Shown in pieces: positions 41,614 through 49,500 of a stretch of 64,000 nucleotides of DNA (position 1 is its first letter; each line of letters opens with the position of its first letter). The translations under genes and the position numbers were made by a program. The stretch spans positions 924,658 through 988,657 of the forward strand of contig NZ_JACDIT010000001.1 in NCBI RefSeq assembly GCF_013839445.1, given 5' to 3'. The stretch comes from Chthonobacter albigriseus (lineage in GTDB: Bacteria > Pseudomonadota > Alphaproteobacteria > Rhizobiales > Pleomorphomonadaceae). The notes under the pieces were generated by a model. The model was not told the origin of the DNA. It saw only the letters and a list, made by a program, of their open reading frames with translations, and ran no database searches.

Positions 41614-42080
41614 CGACCGATGACCTCAATGACGATCCTGTCAACGTAGGGCAAAAACAGGAAGGCCGCGACGAACGCGGACGTTTCAAGCCTGGCTACT
41701 CCGGCAACCCGGCCGGCATGGCAAAGGGGACGCGGCACCGTGCGACCCGCATAGCGGAAGCACTGATCGATGAAGCGGCGCAGTCCCTAACCGGGCTTGC
41801 CATTGAGAAGGCATTCGGCGGCGACATGGTGGCGATGCGGCTTTGCCTGGAACGGCTCATCCCTCCCCGCAAGGATCGGCCCGTCTCGTTCGAGCTTCCG
41901 ACGATCACCACGGTTGAGGACGCAAGCAAGGCGTCCGCCGCGCTTCTGGCTGCCGTTGCCGCCGGTGAACTCACGCCCGGTGAAGCTGGCGAGATATCCA
42001 AGCTGCTGGATACGCATGCACGCATTATCGAAGTGACCGAGTTTGAGGCCCGCATACGCAAGTTGGAGGAGGCACGATGA
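41610..42080 (+). CDS. DUF5681 protein, possibly small-terminase-like
   Basis: The 156-residue protein carries the DUF5681 signature ERGRFKPGYSGNPAG near residues 22-36, a helical middle and a C-terminal amphipathic helix (TEFEARIRKLEEA). DUF5681 proteins are frequent in alphaproteobacterial phages next to the large terminase, which suggests a DNA-recognition or packaging role; this is inference from context. Here no large terminase follows. It overlaps the genes on both sides by four bases. Confidence 0.8.
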   Translation: MTTDDLNDDPVNVGQKQEGRDERGRFKPGYSGNPAGMAKGTRHRATRIAEALIDEAAQSLTGLAIEKAFGGDMVAMRLCLERLIPPRKDRPVSFELPTITTVEDASKASAALLAAVAAGELTPGEAGEISKLLDTHARIIEVTEFEARIRKLEEAR

Positions 42081-42319
42081 ACCGTACGCTTTCCAAAGCC
42101 CTATCGCAGCGCCTGGACGAGTTAGAGCGGCGCGACCGAGCCGCCAAACACTACGTCATGATCTTCGCGGACCGGGACACGATAGAGGCCGACACGGCCC
42201 GCGAAATCGCAGCCCTAGAGACGCGACTGGGTCGACCCTACGACCCGAGCATTCATGAGCTGATTACAATAGTGTTTGTCAGCCCTAAGCAGATGAACGA
42301 GCAGTTCACGGAAAAGTGA
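42077..42319 (+). CDS. Hypothetical protein, 80 aa
   Basis: MNRTLSKALSQRLDELERRD opens a helical N-terminus, then a strand-like YVMIFADRDT and a charged middle. The layout resembles small phage proteins encoded beside DUF5681, but I cannot name it. It is the last gene of the coupled left operon; the next 143 bp form a promoter region. Confidence 0.65.
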   Translation: MNRTLSKALSQRLDELERRDRAAKHYVMIFADRDTIEADTAREIAALETRLGRPYDPSIHELITIVFVSPKQMNEQFTEK

Positions 42320-42387
42320 TCATGTCTAACTGTGTATGCCAGTGTTCGCTGCCGTGTGTAGGTGTGTGAAGCGCGAGCAACTGCCAT

Positions 42388-42411
42388 GTAATAACAACGT
42401 AATAACGTTGT
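42388..42411. promoter_or_regulatory. Operator-like repeats upstream of the ribbon-helix-helix gene
   Basis: GTAATAAC occurs at 42388-42395 and 42399-42406, 11 bp apart, and overlaps a perfect palindrome ACAACGT-AATA-ACGTTGT at 42394-42411. Ribbon-helix-helix dimers bind such closely spaced repeats. The site lies 52 bp before the GTG start of the RHH gene, so autoregulation of the virion-protein operon is likely. Confidence 0.6.
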
Positions 42412-42462
42412 GTGCACGGGCCGATGTGGCAGAATGGAGAGGATTAAATTAGGAACTCTCCC

Positions 42463-42642
42463 GTGCGACAACGGTTTAACGAGCTGCTTCACGTCCGAGT
42501 GCCGCACGGCTTCAGCGAGGTTCTGTCCGAGGTGGCGACGCATCGATGCACGACCGTATCGGAGCTAGTCCGGCAGGCGGTGTTGCGTGAGGTCCGTGAC
42601 GCCAGGCGTGAGGAACGGGTGTTCTCTGAGGAGGCCCGCTGA
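42463..42642 (+). CDS. Ribbon-helix-helix (Arc/CopG-type) regulator, 59 aa
   Basis: The short product MRQRFNELLHVRVPHGFSEV continues LSEVATHRCTTVSELVRQAV and ends in a charged helix. This is the RHH pattern: a beta-strand with alternating exposed residues (LHVRV), helix A (FSEVLSEVATH), the turn TTVSEL and helix B. GTG start at 42463 with TAGGA eight bases upstream. Its TGA overlaps the ATG of the next gene (TGATG), so it heads the virion-protein operon. An operator-like repeat lies just upstream. Confidence 0.75.
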   Translation: MRQRFNELLHVRVPHGFSEVLSEVATHRCTTVSELVRQAVLREVRDARREERVFSEEAR

Positions 42643-43037
42643 TGCGCCGCCTGCAGCCGATCAATGGACTTACCGCCGCCCCGCTTCCGGGCCTGGGCAA
42701 GCTCGGTGACCCGGTCCCGGGTGGTGCCCCGGCCGTGCCGTTGCTGGTGCCGCCGCACCAGTCGCACCGCCCCGAGAACTCGCTCGACTTCTCGCCCGTT
42801 GCCGATCCGCTTCAGGGTCTTGCTCGCGTCGCGAACAATGCGGCCGCTGCCTATCGCCAGCACAAGTTCGACCAGGCCGAAACGGCACGACACGGACAGG
42901 CAGCGGTGGCAGCCAACGCCGTGAACCATGCAGCCGGTCGCCCGACCGATCTGACGCTGTTCACCAAGCCGAGCGCCCCAACAATCCGCGAAGCGCTTGC
43001 CGGGGCATTTTCTCGCATCTTCGGAGGTGGGCGCTGA
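42642..43037 (+). CDS. Phage-type small virion protein, 131 aa
   Basis: The Ala/Pro-rich protein includes residues 49-82 (DFSPVADPLQGLARVANN...), which match residues 39-72 of the next, much larger protein at 20 of 34 positions. The shared segment suggests a common interaction or targeting unit. Coupled by TGATG overlaps at both ends. I infer an internal or ejection-type virion protein from the operon, not from a named family. Confidence 0.6.
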   Translation: MRRLQPINGLTAAPLPGLGKLGDPVPGGAPAVPLLVPPHQSHRPENSLDFSPVADPLQGLARVANNAAAAYRQHKFDQAETARHGQAAVAANAVNHAAGRPTDLTLFTKPSAPTIREALAGAFSRIFGGGR

Positions 43038-45421
43038 TGGCTACGGATACGACGACGCCGTTCGTTTGGGGCGCTGGCGGCTCCAAAAAGACGCCGGAAC
43101 AGATCGCGCGGGAACGACAGATCGCAGAGGCGATGATGGCGAAGGGTGTCGACTTCTCGCCGGTCGCACACTGGACGCAGGGCGCAGCTCGCGTGGCATC
43201 TGCACTCGCCGGTGCCTACAAGAACTCGAAAGCCGACAAGGCCGAAGCCGCGAACATGGCTGCGGACCAGAAGCTTCGCGAGGGTCTGTTTGGCGCCGCG
43301 TCGAGCAAGCCCCGCCTCGGTGACACGCCACATACGAAAAGCGCTTCCACAGACACGTCCGGATGGTCGGACGCGCTGAACAACGGTTCGCACGTTGGAC
43401 GCGACGCGATGCCAGGCCGAACCTCTGCTGAAAGCGGTTACGGCAGCGGCATTCCAGACAGCTATTACGCCTCGATCCGCTCGGCAGAGAGCAGCGGCAA
43501 CGATGCTGCGAAGAACCCGAACTCGACGGCGACGGGGCGCTATCAGTTTACGGAAGGGACGTGGAACGACCTTGCCCGCGCCAACCCCGACCTTGGCTTG
43601 ACTCCGGATGGCCGGCTCGATCCGAACCAGCAAGAGCGCGCCATCCGCGCATTCACGGACCAGAATGCGAAGATCCTGACGGGCAACCGTCTCCCGGTCG
43701 ACAATGACACGCTCTACGCGATGCACTTCCTCGGCGCTGGCGACGGCCCGATGGTGCTGCGTGAGCCTGATACAACGCGCCTCACCTCGATCGTCTCCGA
43801 CGACGTAATTCGGGCGAACCGATTCCTGGATGGCATGACGGTCGGCGACTTCAAGACTTGGGCAGCGCGCAAGGGTGGCTCGGGTGGCAGTGCCCCGGCT
43901 TCCCCTGAAACTGCGATGGGCTATTCCGCTACGCCCCGCGCTGCTGTCGAGCGCGCGTTCGATGCCGTGGGTATCCGCGAGCCGGCGCCGCAGGGTGCTA
44001 CGCCTTCGCCGCAGGCGGCCATACAGACGCCCGCGTCCGCTTCGGTGGCCGGGATGAACTACGACCCGTCGAACGGCCGTGTAGGAGCCGCTGCAGGGCT
44101 CGGCGAGGGTGCCACACTTGCCCCGGCCGCAGCCGCCGCGTTCTTGGGTGGTTCGCCCCGTGAGACGATTGCAAAGCTTCTCGCAGGCAACGCCTCGCAG
44201 CAGCAGCCGCCCGCATCGTCTGCCCCTGCGCCCAGTAGCCTTGCACAGACCCCGCAGGCGCCCGCCCCGATGCCCTCGCAGCCCTCTATGCAGCCGCCCG
44301 CCGCAATGTCGGGGCAGATGCAGGCCGCGCCGCAGATGCAGCCTCAGCAGCCGCCTATGGGGCAGCCCGCCCCGATGCAGACACGGGAGCCCGCGCCCCG
44401 TGGTAATGGCGGGATTGACCCGGCTGTCATTGCTGCCCTGTCGGACCCGTCCGCCGCGCCTGAGACCCGGCAAATGGCGATGATGATGTACGAGCAGCAG
44501 CTCGCAGCCTCGCAGCCGAAACAGCCTATCGAGGTGAATGGCCGGCTGATCGACCCGACCACGTACCAAGTGATTGCCGACTTCAGCGACAAGCCGAACC
44601 AGAAACCGGAAGTCCGCGAACTGAATGGCCGGCTGGTCTCCATTGAGAACGGACAGGCCCGCGATATCACGCCGAAGGATCTTCCGAGTGGTTATCGCCC
44701 GATGACGCCGGAGGAGCGGCAAGGCTACGGCGTAAGCGGCGACATTCCGGCTTTTATCGGGCCGGATGGCAAGCCGACGTTCGGCCCGGCTCGTGCCACT
44801 ACGAACGTCAACGTCGCTGGCGAGAATGGCGCGGACGGCAAGCTGCGAAACAAGCTTGGCGAGAAGGAGGGCGAGCGGTGGTCCGTGCTGAAGGACGCCG
44901 GGATGACCTCCGGTGCGCTTGTGCAGGATTTCCAGCTCCTCGATGAGCTTCTGACGGTCGCGCCGCAAGGCCCGATCCAAGGTCGCCTGGCTGAGATGTT
45001 CAAGGGCTTTTCGACCGCAGGCGATGCGTTCCAATCCATTGTGAAGCGTGTCGCGCCAAGCCTTCGCACGCCCGGCTCCGGCGCAACGTCGGATATTGAG
45101 TATCAGGGCATGTTGGACAGCCTGCCGCGCCTCTCTAACGACCCGGCTGCGAACCGTCTGATTGCCGAGATGATGAAGTCAAAGGCCGCGCTCAACGTGG
45201 AACGTGCGCAGATTGTGACCGCCTTTGAGAGCGAGGAAATCAGCGCCGCCGACGCCCGCAAGAGACTTAGCCAAGTCGATAGCCGGTCGATCATGACGCC
45301 GCAGCTTCGCAGCGTCCTGGGTGGTGCCTTGCCCTCGACAGGTGCGAGGACGACCGCGCCGGCCGATCCCTCGACAATGAGTGACGATGAACTCCTCAAG
45401 GTGCTTCAGGGAGGGCAGTAA
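43037..45421 (+). CDS. Large virion protein with lytic transglycosylase domain
   Basis: The 794-residue protein has an N-terminal segment shared with the preceding gene (39-72), then a lysozyme/transglycosylase-like domain (about 145-260) with ASIRSAESSGNDAAKNPNST, where Glu151 is the likely catalytic acid, and ATGRYQFTEGTWNDLA. A long Gln/Pro/Ala-rich linker (about 350-470) and a helical C-terminal part with ALVQDFQLLDELLTVAPQGP follow. This layout fits an internal virion or ejection protein that opens peptidoglycan during DNA entry, as in podophages. Codon use matches its neighbours. Confidence 0.8.
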   Translation: MATDTTTPFVWGAGGSKKTPEQIARERQIAEAMMAKGVDFSPVAHWTQGAARVASALAGAYKNSKADKAEAANMAADQKLREGLFGAASSKPRLGDTPHTKSASTDTSGWSDALNNGSHVGRDAMPGRTSAESGYGSGIPDSYYASIRSAESSGNDAAKNPNSTATGRYQFTEGTWNDLARANPDLGLTPDGRLDPNQQERAIRAFTDQNAKILTGNRLPVDNDTLYAMHFLGAGDGPMVLREPDTTRLTSIVSDDVIRANRFLDGMTVGDFKTWAARKGGSGGSAPASPETAMGYSATPRAAVERAFDAVGIREPAPQGATPSPQAAIQTPASASVAGMNYDPSNGRVGAAAGLGEGATLAPAAAAAFLGGSPRETIAKLLAGNASQQQPPASSAPAPSSLAQTPQAPAPMPSQPSMQPPAAMSGQMQAAPQMQPQQPPMGQPAPMQTREPAPRGNGGIDPAVIAALSDPSAAPETRQMAMMMYEQQLAASQPKQPIEVNGRLIDPTTYQVIADFSDKPNQKPEVRELNGRLVSIENGQARDITPKDLPSGYRPMTPEERQGYGVSGDIPAFIGPDGKPTFGPARATTNVNVAGENGADGKLRNKLGEKEGERWSVLKDAGMTSGALVQDFQLLDELLTVAPQGPIQGRLAEMFKGFSTAGDAFQSIVKRVAPSLRTPGSGATSDIEYQGMLDSLPRLSNDPAANRLIAEMMKSKAALNVERAQIVTAFESEEISAADARKRLSQVDSRSIMTPQLRSVLGGALPSTGARTTAPADPSTMSDDELLKVLQGGQ

Positions 45422-45422
45422 C

Positions 45423-47615
45423 ATGGTCGACCGTATCGAGGCCCTTCGGGAACTGAACCGTCGCGGCAAGCTGCCGAGTGACCTGCAGCCGCTCTATGAC
45501 GAGGCGGTAAAGCGTGGGCTGATCGGGGGGCAAACCGGCTATGTCCAACCCGCGCCCCCGCCCGGTGTCATCATCCACGGATCGGACGGACAGTCCTACG
45601 TGTCCGACAAGCCGGACGTGAGAGTTGCCCGCGACCCGAATGCATCGGAGCGCGACAACGCAGTGGCGATGACCGCCTTGCGGCAACGTGGCGAGACGGG
45701 CGGGATGGGTGCCGCCGGCCGCGCCGCTATGCCGGTGTTTCAGGGTGTCAGCTCCGCTTACGGTGACGAGGCGGTGTCTGCGCTCAAGGGTGCTACGGAC
45801 GCCGCGCTCGGTAATTCGTCCTTCGGTGACAGCTATGCGCTGTCGCAGGAAGTCCAGCGGCAGGAACTGGACAGGCAGCGGACCGAACATCCGCTCGCCT
45901 CGACGGTGGGGCAGGTTGCCGGCGCCGTGACACAAGCGCCCTTGCTGGCCGGCGGCGTTGCCGCATCGCAGGGCTTGCCCCTGGCTGGTCGGATCGCAGC
46001 CGGTGCGGGCGCTGGTGTAGGGTACGGAGCCCTTGAGGGTTTCGGCGCCGGCAGCGGCCTCGATGACCGGCTTTCGCAGGCTGGCATGGGCGCGATGATC
46101 GGTGGTGCGGCTGGTGCCGCTCTCCCTGTCGTCGGTGAAGGGCTCCGCCGTGGTGGTCGCTACATCCTCGACAACGCCACCATCAACCGCGACCTGGCAG
46201 CCGCCGGCATCACTAGGCCCGCCGCTGATACGCTGATTGAGACATTCAACGCCGATGGCGCATTCAACGGCTCCGGTGCTCGCAACATCGCATCGGCCGG
46301 TGACGACGCCATGCTTGCCGACGCAGGCCCGGCAGCTCGGCAGCTCCTCGACACGGCTATGCAGCGAGGCGGCACGGCCGCACGGGTAGGCAACGAAGCG
46401 GTGGAGGCGAGAGCCGCCCGCGCAAACCAGCGGATGACTTCCGCCCTCGACGACACGTTGGGGCGCCCGCAAGGCGTAGAGACCACGAAGGCCGCTATCA
46501 GGCAGGGTTCGCAGCCCGCCCGCTCTGCAGCCTATGACGCTGCCTATTCGGCGCCAATCGACTACGCCAGCGATGCCGGCCGGCAGGTTGAAAGCCTGAT
46601 GCGCCGCGTTCCCCGTGCCGTGCTCAATAAGGCAAACGAGTTGATGGCGCTGGAAGGGCAGGAGTCGGCACAGATACTCGCCAGCGTCGCGGACGACGGT
46701 ACGGTGTCCTACATGCGGATGCCGGACGTTCGGCAACTCGACTATGTGACCCGCGCCCTACGGGACGTGGCTAAGTCTGGCGATGGGATGGGCGCCCTCG
46801 GTGGACAGACGGACGTTGGCCGCGCCTATGGCAACCTTGCCCGCGACATTCGAACCGCGCTGCGCTCGGCTGTCCCTGAGTACGGGCAGGCCCTGGATAC
46901 CGCCGCAATTCCGATTAGAGCCTCACAGGCGACCGAATTCGGTTCCGGGCTCCTATCCCCGTCCGTGACGCGCGACGCCGCTGCAGAGGAAATCAGGGGC
47001 ATGTCGCAGGCCGAACTTGCAGCCGTCCGACAGGGTGTCCGCTCGCAGATTGACGAGGTGCTGTCCAACGTGACCCGCGCCGCGTCCGATCCGAACATTG
47101 AGGCCCGCGAAGCGACGCGCGGCCTTCGTGATCTGTCCAGCCGCGCCGCTCGGGACAAGCTGTCCCTGATCCTTGGTGACCAGGCGCCCCGCCTGTTCGA
47201 ACAGCTGGACCAGGCGTCGCGCGCCATCGAACTCCGCGCCGGCACGTCTCGGAACTCTGCCACCTTCGCCCGTCAGGCTGCCGACAGGATGGTGGAGGAT
47301 ATGCAGGCGCCGGGTGTCATCGGCACGCTTGCTGAAGGAAAGCCGGTCAACGCCGTGCAGCGGATTGCGCAAATCCTGTCCGGCCGCACGCCACAGGACA
47401 AGCTGCGGCGCAAGGACGAGGTCTACCGCGATATCGTGGAGGTGCTGACGCAGCGACGCGGCCCGAACGCCTCTGCAACGATGGACCTTCTCACGGATGC
47501 AAGTCGCGTCATTCCCGGTAACGAGGCGATAGCCCGCGTCCTGGCTAACGTGATGGCGAGTGGTGCGGCGGTGGGCACGTATCAGGCGGGACGTAGCAAG
47601 GGGGATAGACGATGA
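45423..47615 (+). CDS. Large virion/ejection-type protein with glycine-zipper segment
   Basis: The 730-residue protein starts VDRIEALRELNRRGKLPSDL. A Gly/Ala-rich hydrophobic segment (about 165-245: GRIAAGAGAGVGYGALEGFG, MGAMIGGAAGAALPVVGEGL) resembles glycine-zipper membrane inserts of phage DNA-ejection proteins. The rest is long and helical with many Arg/Asp/Gln. Together with the two preceding genes it forms an ejection-like trio. ATG at 45423, one base after the preceding stop; it overlaps the next gene by four bases. Family assignment is by architecture only. Confidence 0.7.
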   Translation: MVDRIEALRELNRRGKLPSDLQPLYDEAVKRGLIGGQTGYVQPAPPPGVIIHGSDGQSYVSDKPDVRVARDPNASERDNAVAMTALRQRGETGGMGAAGRAAMPVFQGVSSAYGDEAVSALKGATDAALGNSSFGDSYALSQEVQRQELDRQRTEHPLASTVGQVAGAVTQAPLLAGGVAASQGLPLAGRIAAGAGAGVGYGALEGFGAGSGLDDRLSQAGMGAMIGGAAGAALPVVGEGLRRGGRYILDNATINRDLAAAGITRPAADTLIETFNADGAFNGSGARNIASAGDDAMLADAGPAARQLLDTAMQRGGTAARVGNEAVEARAARANQRMTSALDDTLGRPQGVETTKAAIRQGSQPARSAAYDAAYSAPIDYASDAGRQVESLMRRVPRAVLNKANELMALEGQESAQILASVADDGTVSYMRMPDVRQLDYVTRALRDVAKSGDGMGALGGQTDVGRAYGNLARDIRTALRSAVPEYGQALDTAAIPIRASQATEFGSGLLSPSVTRDAAAEEIRGMSQAELAAVRQGVRSQIDEVLSNVTRAASDPNIEAREATRGLRDLSSRAARDKLSLILGDQAPRLFEQLDQASRAIELRAGTSRNSATFARQAADRMVEDMQAPGVIGTLAEGKPVNAVQRIAQILSGRTPQDKLRRKDEVYRDIVEVLTQRRGPNASATMDLLTDASRVIPGNEAIARVLANVMASGAAVGTYQAGRSKGDRR

Positions 47616-47992
47616 CGGAAGGCGAGCGCCCGGCCGAACTGTTGAGCCGGATGTTGGAGATTACCGACCGCATGAACTCGGTGGTCGGACGGAACCAGGA
47701 CGGATCGCTGTCCCTCTATGGCGATGCGCTGGCGAGCGAGTTTGAGACGGTGTGCGATGCCATGATGACCGCCGAAGGCGAGAGCCCCGACGATGTCATG
47801 GCGCTTCTCTGGTTCGTGTCCCGGTGCTCGGAAGCGTTCCTAATCGGCGTTGTTCAAGACAGAATCGATGTCGTCGCCGCGACCAGGATGAAAACCGGAC
47901 TGGACCGGCTTGCCGGCAAGCTTCAGCGGTATTTCGAGAGCAGCCCGGGTAGCGTCACCGGACCGTCGCCAGCGAGTGGAAGGTTGAACTAG
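47612..47992 (+). CDS. Hypothetical protein, 126 aa, end of virion operon
   Basis: The acidic helical protein reads MTEGERPAELLSRMLEITDR, with MMTAEGESPDDVMALLWFVS in the middle. It overlaps the large ejection-type gene by four bases and closes the operon. A disordered Ser/Pro tail follows residue 110. I do not recognise it; a chaperone or minor virion role would fit the position. Confidence 0.65.
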   Translation: MTEGERPAELLSRMLEITDRMNSVVGRNQDGSLSLYGDALASEFETVCDAMMTAEGESPDDVMALLWFVSRCSEAFLIGVVQDRIDVVAATRMKTGLDRLAGKLQRYFESSPGSVTGPSPASGRLN

Positions 47993-48182
47993 AAGCCGGT
48001 CCATATGGTCATGCAAACCTGCCCATTTGGACAGGTTTACGCGCGCCCTGATCGGCTGACGACCCGGATCCGTTGCCGCACGAGCAACAGTCTCCCTGGA
48101 TATCGCCCATGTACTCGTCGTGGAGGGTGCTACTTGAGCCTTGGCTGGAGGTTTGCACGCGAGGAATGCAAACCCCGGCCAC

Positions 48183-48572
48183 ATCGACATCGCCTGCATC
48201 TACATGGATGGCGACGAGATCGACGCCCGCCTGTGGGAAATCAGTGAGAACCTGCATCGGGCCGAACTCACCGCGCTTGAGCGGGATGAGCAGGTAGCAG
48301 AGTGGGTAAGGCTGACGAATGAGAAGGTGGCGCAATCTGCGCCACCTGGGGGAGCGCAACCCGCCGCGAAAGGTCTTCGTGCAGCTCAACGCGAACTGGG
48401 GATCGAACGTACTGATGCCTCCCGCGCCACGAAGGTCGCCAGCCTGACGCCTGAAGCCAAGGCCGTCGCCCGTGAGGTCGGGCTAGACGACAACCGCTCA
48501 GCTCTACTCAGCGCAGCCCGCGCAGAACCCGGGAAGCAGGCGGCTGTCATCAGGCAGATCGCCGAGCGCAAG
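48183..48572 (+). pseudogene. Remnant of a ParB-like nuclease-domain gene
   Basis: The frame encodes IDIACIYMDGDEIDARLWEI then SENLHRAELTALERDEQVAE, matching the second half of the ParB/Spo0J N-terminal domain (the ENLHRAEL box), followed by a helical region. The first half, with the GxxR box, is absent, and the homologous part stops near 48572 before running antisense into the PilZ gene. No credible start or ribosome binding site exists. I read it as a gene fragment. Two hairpins lie just upstream: AAACCTG/CAGGTTT at 48015-48038 and GGTTTGCA/TGCAAACC at 48150-48174. Confidence 0.6.
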
Positions 48573-48618
48573 GTCGTTTTACGCAGACGCACCTACATGA
48601 AGCGAGCCGCTTGCCCGT

Positions 48619-48879
48619 TCAATTTGGTTCCGAGAACGACACGCCGGCACGGAAGCCGTCTCGCCAGCGTATCCAAGCCGGCCGAAAGTCGGGCGTCCCT
48701 ATCTTATGAAGGCGAATCTCATCCGGAAGCTTCGGCACCTTCGGCCCCATGATCTGACAGCCGGTCGCGCTGATATCGATGATGTCACAGAAAACGCCAG
48801 TGTCACCGGAATATGCCACCGCCCTGTATCGGACAGACTTGCGCGGGCTCCGTCGCTTATCATCATTGTTGCTTGTCAT
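48619..48879 (-). CDS. PilZ domain protein
   Basis: The 86-residue single-domain PilZ protein has both c-di-GMP-binding motifs: RxxxR in KRRSPRKSVRYRA (Arg9/Arg13) and DxSxxG in IIDISATGCQI. It should be a cytoplasmic c-di-GMP receptor. The ATG at 48879 has GAGGGGG four to five bases upstream. It ends convergently against the ParB remnant and lies about 600 bp from a diguanylate cyclase on the same element. Confidence 0.85.
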   Translation of the reverse strand: MTSNNDDKRRSPRKSVRYRAVAYSGDTGVFCDIIDISATGCQIMGPKVPKLPDEIRLHKIGTPDFRPAWIRWRDGFRAGVSFSEPN

Positions 48880-48998
48880 AGAACCCCCTCGGTCAATGTA
48901 TGCCGACGGGTGCCAGTTCGGCCCTTGTACTTTTGGCCAAGATTCACGCTGCATTTACCTGCCAGACTTTAAGCATTTCTCCAAACTGGAGATGGCAC

Positions 48999-49190
48999 AT
49001 GAAACCGACTCATTTCGCGTTGGCCTACAACGGGCGGGTCTATGTGGCGCGATACTGGCAAGACAGCGCCTCCATCAGAGTCGAGTATAACTGCCAAACT
49101 CGCGTATGCGACGCCGGCGAAATCGGCCCAGAATTGGCGGCAAAAGCATTGCTCTTCATGATGATCAAGGACGCCGAAGTATCCTCCTGA
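48999..49190 (+). CDS. Small hypothetical protein, 63 aa
   Basis: MKPTHFALAYNGRVYVARYW begins a compact beta-like start, then YNCQTRVCDAGEIGPELAAK and a helical end. GGAG lies eight bases upstream of the ATG. It is divergent from the PilZ gene (119 bp between starts), so the two may share a control region. No family recognised. Confidence 0.55.
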   Translation: MKPTHFALAYNGRVYVARYWQDSASIRVEYNCQTRVCDAGEIGPELAAKALLFMMIKDAEVSS

Positions 49191-49369
49191 CGGTGATGAG
49201 GGTTTAGGGCCGATGTCCCGTCGGAGAGTTGCCGGACACCGGCCGAACTCCTGCCGATGAGCCTACAACGCCGCAATCTCGGACGGGCACCAGAGCCAAT
49301 CTCAACCACGCGCTCGACGCATGAAACGGCCCGATCTCACGTGCAAATTGAGCCGAGCTAACCGTGATC
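49191..49369. other. Intergenic stretch between the small gene and the diguanylate cyclase terminator
   Basis: Nothing is recognisable here apart from the approach to the terminator at 49370-49400; together with it and the 100 bases that follow, about 310 bp carry no gene. Open frames present are short and lack start signals. Confidence 0.35.
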
Positions 49370-49400
49370 AAGAAAAGAAAATGCGCCAGATGGCGCACTT
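49370..49400 (-). terminator. Intrinsic terminator of the diguanylate cyclase gene
   Basis: TGCGCC-AGAT-GGCGCA (49382-49397) forms a 6-bp stem extended by A-T pairs. On the minus strand it is followed by UUUUCUUUUCUU. It lies about 100 bp past the stop of the diguanylate cyclase gene. Confidence 0.75.
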
Positions 49401-49500
49401 TACGACGCGACAGTCATCCCGATGATCATGCACTCCCCTTCTAGTCACAGCGTGTGCTGGAGATTTGCTAGCGAGGCATTCAATCGTCCACTCGTTCCGG

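Noticed and set aside
42851-45034. 727-codon minus-strand frame opposite the virion proteins
   Set aside because: Arg/His-rich shadow; the plus-strand genes have coupled starts and a recognisable transglycosylase motif.
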